Shown here: one piece after another, positions 8,240 to 14,484 of the stretch
Numbering within the stretch: position 1 is the stretch's first letter
Layout of the letters: each line of letters opens with the position of its first letter
Assembly (NCBI RefSeq): GCF_001278845.1
Contig: NZ_CP012590.1
Location: 2,728,001 to 2,792,000, forward strand
Length of the DNA: 64,000 nt
Source: Actinomyces sp. oral taxon 414
Lineage (GTDB): Bacteria; Actinomycetota; Actinomycetes; Actinomycetales; Actinomycetaceae
Reading direction: 5' to 3'
The notes under the pieces: generated by a model
What the model was told of the DNA's origin: nothing
The model's input: only the letters and a program-made list of their open reading frames with translations
Database searches by the model: none
Translations under genes and position numbers: made by a program

Positions 8240-8728
8240 ATGTCTGAGAGCAGCACGTCGAGCACCTGGCTGACGCAGGAGGCCTTCGACCGCCTGACCG
8301 TGGAACTGGCCCGCCGCAAGGAGACCGACCGCAAGGAGATCGCTGCCCGCGTGGAGGCCGCCCGGCAGGAGGGAGACCTGCGGGAGAACGCCGGCTACCA
8401 CGCCGCCCGCGAGGAGGCCGGCCTCAACGAGGCCCGGATCGCCCAGCTCACCGAGCTGCTCGAGCACGCCCAGATCGGCGAGGCGGCCGACGACGGCTCG
8501 GTCTCCGCCGGAACGATCGTGACGGCCAGGGTCGCGGGCAAGGAGCAGACCTTCGCTCTGGGCGGCCAGGAGATCACCGCGGACGTGCCCGAGGGTGTCA
8601 AGGTATTCTCCCCCGACGCCCCGCTGGGTCGGGCCCTCATGGGCCACAAGGCCGGTGAGACAGTGACCTACGCGGCCCCCAACGGCAGGCAGATCGAGGC
8701 CGAGATCCTCGACGTCACAACCCTGTGA
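8240..8728 (+). CDS. greA: Transcription elongation factor GreA
   Basis: A 162-residue GreA. The N-terminal coiled coil, which inserts into the RNA polymerase secondary channel, carries the acidic tip segment ARQEGDLRENAGYHAAREEAG, where the Asp and Glu stimulate transcript cleavage by backtracked polymerase. The C-terminal FKBP-like domain includes GRALMGHKAGETVTYAAPNG. Length and start (ATG 8240 after GAGGAGAAGGAC) are typical. It stands alone; a family C repeat begins about 50 bases after its stop codon. Confidence 0.97.
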   Translation: MSESSTSSTWLTQEAFDRLTVELARRKETDRKEIAARVEAARQEGDLRENAGYHAAREEAGLNEARIAQLTELLEHAQIGEAADDGSVSAGTIVTARVAGKEQTFALGGQEITADVPEGVKVFSPDAPLGRALMGHKAGETVTYAAPNGRQIEAEILDVTTL

Positions 8729-8779
8729 GCACCCGCCGCCCGCCCCCGGCGCGAGCGCGGGCCGTCCCTCCGCAAAATC

Positions 8780-8856
8780 CGCGAAACCGGCGGAAACGAC
8801 ACGCGAAACCGGCGGATATGACACGCGAGACCGGCGGAAACGACATTCGATTCGAT
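8780..8856 (-). repeat. Family C repeat, copy C1 (three units)
   Basis: Three copies of the unit whose minus-strand sequence is GTTTCCGCCGGTTTCGCG, spaced by about 22 bp, ending in the family's border sequence (read on the minus strand as GAATCGAATGTCG). It lies just after greA in the 233-base gap before msrA. Six further copies are listed below. Confidence 0.85.
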
Positions 8857-8949
8857 GCATCCCGCCGAGTTCGGCCGTCATCCGGCGCGGGGCGGACGAG
8901 GGCGGGGTTCCCGGCGGGAGCGCGAGCCCGTCCCGGCGCCGCGGGACGG

Positions 8950-8961
8950 TAGCGTGTCCGC
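8950..8961 (+). promoter_or_regulatory. Candidate -10 for a leaderless msrA transcript
   Basis: TAGCGT (8950-8955) is followed by six bases and the msrA ATG at 8962, with no room for a Shine-Dalgarno site. The same hexamer lies upstream of the rpf-like gene. A leaderless mRNA is inferred. Confidence 0.4.
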
Positions 8962-9684
8962 ATGAGTTCTAGACCGACGACACGCCCCGCGCGCTCCACC
9001 GTCCTGCCCGGGCGGGAGGCCCCAATCCTGCCCGACCCGGGCGAGCACGTCGTCCTGCACGCGCCGCTGAACGGCCCCTGGCCGCGGGGCACCGAGGTGC
9101 TCTACCTGGCCGGCGGCTGCTTCTGGGGCGTGGAGCGCATTCTGTGGCGCCTGCCCGGCGTCGTGGTCACCGCCGTCGGCTATATGGGCGGCACGACACC
9201 CAACCCCACCTACCAGGAGGTGTGCACCGGGACCACCGGTCACGCCGAGACGGTGCGGGTGGCCTACGACCCCGCCGTCGTCGGCGCGGGCGGCGAGGCC
9301 CTGCTGCGCGCCTTCTGGGAGAACCACGACTCGACCCGCCTCAACCGGCACGGCAACGACATCGGCACCCAGTACCGCTCGGCGGTGTGGACGACGACGC
9401 CCGCGCAGGCGGCCGCCGCCCACCGGATCCGCGACCTGTTCCAGGGCGAGCTGACCCGCATGGGCCTGGGCACCTGCGTGACGACGATCGGGCCGGCCGA
9501 CGAGCTGTACGCCGGCTTCGGCGGGCCGTTCTACCTGGCGGAGGACTACCACCAGGGCTATCTGCACAAGAACCCGGGCGGCTACTGCAACCACGGCCCC
9601 AACGGGGTGACCTGCCCGGTGGGCGTGGCGGACCTGCCCGCCCAGACCGATGTCCTGCCCCCGGAGGCGGCTCCCGGGGCCTGA
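8962..9684 (+). CDS. msrA: Peptide-methionine (S)-S-oxide reductase MsrA
   Basis: MsrA reduces methionine-S-sulfoxide in oxidised proteins, using a reactive cysteine. The 240-residue product has the catalytic motif GGCFWGVE (Cys53), then GYMGGTTPNPTYQEVCTG, FWENHDSTRLNRHGNDIGTQYRS and AEDYHQGYL, all family hallmarks. The C-terminal region contains YCNHGPNGVTCPVG, likely with resolving cysteines. The N-terminal 45 residues are an extension common in actinobacterial forms. It appears monocistronic, with a leaderless start at ATG 8962. Confidence 0.97.
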   Translation: MSSRPTTRPARSTVLPGREAPILPDPGEHVVLHAPLNGPWPRGTEVLYLAGGCFWGVERILWRLPGVVVTAVGYMGGTTPNPTYQEVCTGTTGHAETVRVAYDPAVVGAGGEALLRAFWENHDSTRLNRHGNDIGTQYRSAVWTTTPAQAAAAHRIRDLFQGELTRMGLGTCVTTIGPADELYAGFGGPFYLAEDYHQGYLHKNPGGYCNHGPNGVTCPVGVADLPAQTDVLPPEAAPGA

Positions 9685-9775
9685 AGGGCCTGGGGGCGCC
9701 GCCGTCTGATCCCGACGTCCGCGAGGAGGCCCCGATGAAGCCCCGAGGAGCGGACCCGCGCCCGAGGAGACCGCA

Positions 9776-9868
9776 GTGCCCGAGTCCACACCCGGGCCCA
9801 TGCCCGAGTCCACACCCGGGCCCATGCCCGAGTCCACACCCGGGCCCATGCCCGAGTCCACACCCGAG
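9776..9868. repeat. 24-bp minisatellite at the start of a hypothetical gene
   Basis: The unit CCCGAGTCCACACCCGGGC plus CCATG (24 bp) is present almost four times; the last copy diverges into CCCGAGGAGACC. Because the unit is a multiple of three, copy-number change would lengthen or shorten the encoded MPESTPGP repeat without shifting frame. Just upstream, CGAGGAG ribosome-site-like strings recur at 9723, 9744 and 9763. Confidence 0.8.
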
Positions 9869-10594
9869 GAGACCCCGATGAGCGGACCCGACACGACCGC
9901 CCCGCAACCCGATGACGGGGAGAGCGCGCTGCACTGGCAGGCCGCCGACGAGCTCCTCACCGCACTGGCGGCGAGCCCGGCGGCGCACCGGAACCTGGTC
10001 GAGGTGCACCGCGCCATCGAGCGTGCCGAGGCGCTGGGCGTGTTCGCCTCCTTCTCCGAAACGTCCGACGACGAGGAGGGTGCCGGTGGCGAGGACGGGC
10101 CCGACGACGGGGACGCGCCGGGCTCGGCCTCGCCCGAGGCGTCCGCCGAAGGGCCGCGGGCGCCCGAGATGTCGCCCGAGGAGCGCGCCGAGGTCAACGA
10201 CGTTGTTGACGCCATGGCGGCCTCGGCCCTGCCGCTCGCCGCGGAGGTCCTCGAGCGCCTCGACGCGGAGAGGATCCGCCCGGAACTGGTGGGGCTGTCG
10301 CGCCCGGGGCTGGACTCGGCCCTGTCCATGCTCGGGGAGGCCCACCGGGAGGGTTCGTGGCGCGCGCTGCCGAACGAGGAGTTCTTCGGGCGCTTCTCGG
10401 AGCTGTTCTCAGCGGTGGATCCGCTGATCAGGACTCCCCCGCTCGCGCCCGAGCGGGGCGAGACGGGGCGTATCGTCGCCGTTCTGCGCCGCATGCCCAA
10501 GCAGACCGTCACCCGGGTCACCCGGGTATGGAACCCGCTCCTACTGCGGACCATGATCTCCGTCGGCCTGCGCGCGCTGCGCAGGGCGAATTGA
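9776..10594 (+). CDS. Hypothetical protein with repetitive N-terminus
   Basis: A 272-residue protein I do not recognise. From GTG 9776 the translation begins with MPESTPGP repeated three times plus a variant; an alternative start is ATG 9878 (MSGPDTTAPQ), which also has a GAGGAG site and would exclude the repeat. The rest is soluble and mostly helical: a segment from about 50 to 95 (ALHWQAADELLTALAASPAA), an acidic Asp/Glu/Gly/Ala linker, and a helical C-terminal half ending in a basic stretch (MPKQTVTRVTRVWNPLLLRT). No signal peptide or catalytic motif is visible. It follows msrA by 91 bases and may be co-transcribed. Codon use looks like that of its neighbours. Confidence 0.65.
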   Translation: MPESTPGPMPESTPGPMPESTPGPMPESTPEETPMSGPDTTAPQPDDGESALHWQAADELLTALAASPAAHRNLVEVHRAIERAEALGVFASFSETSDDEEGAGGEDGPDDGDAPGSASPEASAEGPRAPEMSPEERAEVNDVVDAMAASALPLAAEVLERLDAERIRPELVGLSRPGLDSALSMLGEAHREGSWRALPNEEFFGRFSELFSAVDPLIRTPPLAPERGETGRIVAVLRRMPKQTVTRVTRVWNPLLLRTMISVGLRALRRAN

Positions 10595-11179
10595 AAAAGG
10601 GTGGCGCTCACCGAGATTATTGAGTCCTTCTCCTTGGAAGTGGTGTCTCTCATCAGGAGTGGCACCTCACCGGCCCGGATTTTTCTGGCGGGAATACTTT
10701 CCGTTACGTCGCATTTCCATGCATGCGCGCGCACCGGAATTGACCGTCGTGAGAAGGGCGGTTCTCAGCCCGCGGAATATCCGACGATAATCTCATCCGA
10801 ACCCACCGAGGCGGTCGGGAAGCGGGGCCGTCCCGGTCGGGTGCGGAGCGTCCGTGTCGGGTCCGGCCGGGGTGCGGGGCGTTCTCGGCGGGGACGGCCC
10901 GGTTGGTGCTGGAGGTGCTGTTGTGACTGGTGGGGCGGTATAGTGAACAGGGTGTCATGTACATGTTTGCAAGATGGTGCTCCGACGCCGACTTTTCCGC
11001 ATGGCCTGGTTGAAAGTTGGCGCGCGGAGGGCTCTGAGGGCCGTCGGTGGCGCTTGGCGTGATTCCGCCACTATGTGCTAGTCTGAGCCCGGTGCTGACC
11101 GGTCCGCAGGGGTGCTCCCGGGGCCGGTGGCGCTCCGAGCCCTCGAAGTGGCGTCATACCGCCACTCCCGAGAGCAGGG
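10595..11179. other. Gene-free, A/T-enriched stretch before the CRISPR array
   Basis: No open frame here has convincing codon bias. The sequence is visibly less G/C-rich than its surroundings (for example 10611-10700 and 10935-10985). Near its end, TTGGCG (11054-11059) and TAGTCT (11079-11084) could form a weak promoter pointing into the array, which would make this the CRISPR leader side. No cas gene or recognisable remnant was found. Confidence 0.4.
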
Positions 11180-11432
11180 GTCAGGGAGCACCACGCACCT
11201 GTAGGTGCATTGAGACACAATGATAGCTGCAATGATGCCGACGAGGAGCACCGTCAGGGAGCACCACGCACCTGTAGGTGCATTGAGACAAGACAGCGTC
11301 CGACCCATCCGTTTTTGAGGTCTCGTCAGGGAGCACCACGCACCTGTAGGTGCATTGAGACGCATCGGTCTCTTCGGCCTCCTCTCCGCCCGGCAGTCAG
11401 GGAGCACCACACACCTGTAGGTGCATTAAGAC
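11180..11432 (+). CRISPR. Orphan CRISPR array, 4 repeats and 3 spacers
   Basis: Four 37-bp repeats at 11180-11216, 11253-11289, 11325-11361 and 11396-11432 enclose spacers of 36, 35 and 34 nt (11217-11252, 11290-11324, 11362-11395). Repeats 1-3 are identical; repeat 4 has two substitutions (ACACC for GCACC, TTAAGAC for TTGAGAC), marking the distal end. The repeat starts GTCAGGGAGCACC, holds the hairpin GCACC-TGTA-GGTGC and ends ATTGAGAC, like the 5' handle of type I and III crRNAs, so transcription is probably on the plus strand. No cas genes lie within the window, so any processing must come from elsewhere or the array is a relic. Confidence 0.92.
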
Positions 11433-11467
11433 GCGCGACCGACGGTGTATCCCCAGGGGTATGTGCT

Positions 11468-11493
11468 CGCGGGTTACCTGGCGATCTCGCGGG
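11468..11493. repeat. Single family A unit (remnant) next to the CRISPR array
   Basis: CGCGGGTTACCTGGCGATCT followed by CGCGGG matches one arm unit of family A (GGGTTACCCGGCGATCTCGCGG) with a single change. It lies 36 bases after the last CRISPR repeat. No partner arm is seen. Confidence 0.55.
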
Positions 11494-11612
11494 AACGGGA
11501 AGAAGAGGAAAACGCGGCCGACCGCCCTTCGTGCCCCCTCGGGCACTCTCGTGCCCTTCGCCCCTCGCCCTCGCCCCTCGCGCGCACCGCACTCCACTCC
11601 CCCGCGCGCCCC

Positions 11613-12269
11613 TCACGCCCCCAGGGCCAGGCGTGCGGCCACGCCCACCATGACGCAGCCGACGACCGCGTCCACCACCCGCCACGTCCTCGGGCTCGAC
11701 AGCGGCCCCGACAGCGCCCGCGCCCCGAGCCCGAGCCCCGTGAACCACACGACGGAAGTCGCGCACGCGCCCGCCGCCGCCCACCAGCGGGTCGGGCCGA
11801 AGTTGTTCGTCACCGTGCCGAGCATGAGCACGGTGTCGAGGTAGACGTGCGGGTTGAGCCAGGTCAGCGCCAGCGTCGTGACCGCCACCGAGGCGGCCGG
11901 GCGCGCCGTCGCCTCCCCCAGCGCCCCGGGCCGCAGCGCCGAGCGGAACGAGGACAGGGCGAAGGCGACCAGGTAGGCCGTCCCGCCCCAGCGCAGCGCC
12001 CTCAGCACCCAGGGGGCCGCGCCGGCCAGTACGCCGATCGAGCCGGTGCCGGTGGCGATGAGGATCAGGTCGCTCAGCGCGCAGATGGCGATGACGAGCC
12101 CGATGTGCTCGCGCCGCACCCCCTGGCGCAGCACCCAGGCGTTCTGGGGGCCGATGGCGACGATGAATCCGAACCCGGTACCGAAGCCGGTCAGGGCGGC
12201 GGCCGGGCCCGCCAGGGTGGTTGCGGCGGAGGCCGGACCCGCCAGGGTGGTTGCGAGCGCTGTTGTCAT
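11613..12269 (-). CDS. LysE/ArgO-type amino acid exporter
   Basis: A 218-residue membrane protein with about six hydrophobic segments. It carries the family signature FGFIVAIGPQNAWVLRQG at the first transmembrane segment and TWLNPHVYLDTVLMLG further on, as in LysE and ArgO exporters of lysine and arginine. The start is ATG at 12267-12269. It is divergent from a LysR-type regulator that resembles LysG/ArgP, the standard partner, so basic amino acid efflux induced by intracellular lysine or arginine is the likely role. The exact substrate is inferred. Confidence 0.92.
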   Translation of the reverse strand: MTTALATTLAGPASAATTLAGPAAALTGFGTGFGFIVAIGPQNAWVLRQGVRREHIGLVIAICALSDLILIATGTGSIGVLAGAAPWVLRALRWGGTAYLVAFALSSFRSALRPGALGEATARPAASVAVTTLALTWLNPHVYLDTVLMLGTVTNNFGPTRWWAAAGACATSVVWFTGLGLGARALSGPLSSPRTWRVVDAVVGCVMVGVAARLALGA

Positions 12270-12318
12270 CACGAATGCGAGCCTAGGGTCGCCCCAGGGT
12301 GAAGCCCAGCGCATTATT

Positions 12319-12333
12319 CTTCAATATATGAAG
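12319..12333. promoter_or_regulatory. Palindrome between lysE- and lysG-type genes
   Basis: CTTCAATATATGAAG has perfect 5-bp arms around ATATA and is markedly A/T-rich for this genome. It overlaps the start codon of the LysR-type gene (ATG 12328) and lies in the 58-base divergent gap, so it may be a site for autoregulation and activation of the exporter. Confidence 0.45.
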
Positions 12334-13272
12334 CAGCCCTTCATGCACCCCGACCAGCTCGCCACCCTGGAGGCCATCGCCGAGACCGGCACCTTCGAGG
12401 CCGCCGCCGCGCGCCTGGGCATCTCGCCCTCCGCGGCGAGCCAGCGCATCCGCGCCCTGGAGTCGGCGCTCGGACGGATCCTCGTGCAGCGCACGACGCC
12501 CTGCGCCATGACCGACGACGGCGCCGTCGTCCTGCGCTACGCCCGGGCGCAGGCGCTCCTGGCCCGGGAGATGGCCGCCGAGCTCGCCCCGGCATCCGAT
12601 TCCGGGGCGGCGTCCGCCACCGGCGCCGTCGGGACCAGCGCCATCGAGCTGACCGTGGCGGTCAACGTCGACTCCCTGGACACCTGGTTCACCGGGGTCC
12701 TGCGCCGGGCCGCCGGCTGGCCCTACCGGTTGCGCCTGTACGCGGTCGACGAGACCCGCACCGAGGAGCTGCTGCGCTCGGGCCGGGTCATGGCCGCGAT
12801 CTCCGCGGCCCCCACCCGGGTGGCCGGCTGCCGGGTGGAGCGGCTGGGCGCGATGACCTACGCGCCCGTCGTCGCCGCCTCGCTCCTCGCCGGCACGGGG
12901 GCGGGCTCGGTCGCCGAGCTGCCAATGCTGCGATTCGACGCCGACGACGACCTGCAGGACCTCGCCCTGCGCGCGGCGGGGCTGCCTGTCCCGCCGCCCC
13001 GGGCGCACGTGCCGACGACGTCGGGCTTCCTGGCGGCGATCGAAGCGGGCCTGGGCTGGGGCGTATTCCCTCAGGACCGCCTGGCGGACCACCCGGACCT
13101 GGTGCCCGTGCCCGGCCTGGCGACGGTGGAGCGCGAACTGTTCTGGCACCGCTGGTCCATCGCCTCGACGAGCCTGGACCGGCTCACCGAGGCGGTGCGC
13201 GAGAGCTTCGGGCCGGGCCGTCAGCCCTCCCGCGGCTCCCGCACGTCCCGCGCTTCCCGCGCCTCGACCTGA
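12328..13272 (+). CDS. LysR-family regulator, LysG/ArgP type
   Basis: A 314-residue regulator with an N-terminal winged helix-turn-helix (DQLATLEAIAETGTFEAAAA then LGISPSAASQRIRALE) and a periplasmic-binding-like effector domain (AIELTVAVNVDSLDTWF onwards). This pattern matches LysG/ArgP/IciA, which sense basic amino acids and activate the divergent exporter gene. The C-terminus ends in a short Ser/Arg repeat (SRGSRTSRASRAST) that overlaps the end of the convergent 93-residue gene. The start ATG 12328 is fixed by the domain boundary; no strong Shine-Dalgarno site is visible. Confidence 0.92.
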   Translation: MKQPFMHPDQLATLEAIAETGTFEAAAARLGISPSAASQRIRALESALGRILVQRTTPCAMTDDGAVVLRYARAQALLAREMAAELAPASDSGAASATGAVGTSAIELTVAVNVDSLDTWFTGVLRRAAGWPYRLRLYAVDETRTEELLRSGRVMAAISAAPTRVAGCRVERLGAMTYAPVVAASLLAGTGAGSVAELPMLRFDADDDLQDLALRAAGLPVPPPRAHVPTTSGFLAAIEAGLGWGVFPQDRLADHPDLVPVPGLATVERELFWHRWSIASTSLDRLTEAVRESFGPGRQPSRGSRTSRASRAST

Positions 13273-13502
13273 TCCACGATGTAGACGGCGGTGCTCAGGG
13301 TGAGGTCGGGGCGCGCCGCGCGGACAGCCCGGATCCTCTCCAGCTTGCCCAGGGACCGGTCGGCACGGGCGTCGACGACCTCGTGGAGCCAGCGCGTGGA
13401 CTGCTCCTCGTCGGCGAACCCGACCTGGCGCAGCGCCGCTCGGGGGTCGCGGCGGCCACGGCCGGCGCTGCGGGCGAGTCGGGCCCAGAAGGATGTCCTC
13501 AT
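13221..13502 (-). CDS. Small hypothetical protein, third gene of the PadR operon
   Basis: A 93-residue basic protein I do not recognise. A central segment (ADRSLGKLERIRAVRAARPD, then LTLSTAVYIVDQVEA) looks helical; the tail is charged. The start ATG at 13500-13502 lies 37 bases after the DUF2812 gene, on the same strand, so it is probably the last gene of the padR operon. Its 3' end overlaps the convergent LysR-type gene by about 50 bases, which is unusual but tolerable. Coding status is probable, function unknown. Confidence 0.55.
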   Translation of the reverse strand: MRTSFWARLARSAGRGRRDPRAALRQVGFADEEQSTRWLHEVVDARADRSLGKLERIRAVRAARPDLTLSTAVYIVDQVEAREARDVREPREG

Positions 13503-13539
13503 GATCTTCTCCGGTTCTCTCGGTGGGACGGGGCGGGGT

Positions 13540-14061
13540 TCAGCGGCGCGGGGCGCGCAGGACGTGCAGGCGCCAGCGCGTTCCCAGCCAAGGGATGACC
13601 GTGTACACGGCGGGGACGCCCGCGGCGATCACCGCGAGGGCGGTGAGCCACCGGGGCGGGTCGGTCAGGGCGCAGACCAGGGCGACGACGGCGAGGACCG
13701 CCAGGCACGCCGCCGCCCAGCGCCCGAGGCGCCCTGCCTGGGCCGCGAGCGCCTCGGCCTCGGCGCCCGGGTCGGTGTGGATCGGCCGGGTGCCGGGGGC
13801 GGCCTTGAAGATCTGCATGTTCGCCACGCCGAGGACCCGGTGCCAGCCGGCCGCCTCGAAGAGCGCGAGGTAGTCCTCGTCGGCCCGGTCGGTGTAGTCG
13901 ACGGCGAAGACCGCCTGCTCGGGCTCGGCGGGCTCGAAGAGCCACAGGCCCGGCGCGCTGATGCCGCTCAGGCGCTGGCCGCGGGCGGCCATGCTGGCGA
14001 AGAGCTCCAGGTCCTTCTCGGGGGACACGGCCATTCCGTGCCCCATGCGTCGGGTGGTCAT
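13540..14061 (-). CDS. DUF2812 domain-containing membrane protein
   Basis: A 173-residue protein. The first half is a soluble domain of the DUF2812 type (EKDLELFASMAARGQRLSG, LWLFEPAEPEQAVFAVDYTD, YLALFEAAGWHRV); the second half has two hydrophobic segments (about 110-150). Its start codon overlaps the padR stop (ATGA at 14061-14058), showing translational coupling. PadR plus DUF2812 is a frequent pair in Gram-positive bacteria, where the PadR protein controls the membrane protein. The biochemical function is unknown. Confidence 0.85.
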   Translation of the reverse strand: MTTRRMGHGMAVSPEKDLELFASMAARGQRLSGISAPGLWLFEPAEPEQAVFAVDYTDRADEDYLALFEAAGWHRVLGVANMQIFKAAPGTRPIHTDPGAEAEALAAQAGRLGRWAAACLAVLAVVALVCALTDPPRWLTALAVIAAGVPAVYTVIPWLGTRWRLHVLRAPRR

Positions 14062-14381
14062 GATTCCTCCAGGATTTCTTCGGACAGGGCTATGAGTCGG
14101 CGTCGGCGCTCGATATTGCGCCGCAGGGAGGCGGTTCCGGCCTCGGTGCGGCGGTAGGGGCGGCGGGGCCCGGCGTCGTCGACCTCCTCGATGAGGCCGA
14201 CGGCGAGGAGCTTCCTGAGGGTCGTGTACAAGGTGGCGGGCCCCATGGCGAGGTCGGGGCCGCCGCGCTCGTCGAGGAGGGCCATGACGGCGTAGCCGTG
14301 CCTGGGGCGGCTCAGGGCGGCGAGGACCTGGACGGCCGGGTCGGGCAGGTCCCCGGTGGCGTATCCGGAGGCGCGGCTCAT
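14058..14381 (-). CDS. PadR-family transcriptional regulator
   Basis: A 107-residue winged-helix repressor: VQVLAALSRPRHGYAVMALL, then GPATLYTTLRKLLAVGLIEE, then RRPYRRTEAGTASLRRNIER is the standard PadR layout with a short C-terminal dimerisation helix. It is first in a three-gene operon with the DUF2812 gene (overlapping ATGA) and the 93-residue gene. A perfect 8+8 palindrome at 14402-14420, 20 bases before its start, is the obvious operator for autoregulation and possibly for the divergent RG-rich ATPase gene. Confidence 0.93.
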   Translation of the reverse strand: MSRASGYATGDLPDPAVQVLAALSRPRHGYAVMALLDERGGPDLAMGPATLYTTLRKLLAVGLIEEVDDAGPRRPYRRTEAGTASLRRNIERRRRLIALSEEILEES

Positions 14382-14401
14382 GATAGGGCCTTCGCGTTCG
14401 C

Positions 14402-14420
14402 TATATCCATACTGGATATA
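14402..14420. promoter_or_regulatory. PadR operator candidate (palindrome)
   Basis: TATATCCA, three bases, TGGATATA is a perfect inverted repeat in an A/T-rich spot between padR and the divergent ATPase gene (104-base gap). Placement fits a PadR site that controls one or both directions. Confidence 0.6.
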
Positions 14421-14484
14421 TTAATTGATGATATGCGGTTCCGCAAGAGGGCGGTCCGCGGCGGCGATGTGCCAGGATCGACCC

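Noticed and set aside
10601..11062. 153-codon open frame before the CRISPR array, considered as a degraded cas gene
   Set aside because: No similarity to Cas1, Cas2 or effector motifs; composition turns to Gly/Arg repeats; no ribosome site.
11210..11653. Open frames running through the CRISPR repeats
   Set aside because: They translate the repeat-spacer array itself and are not genes.
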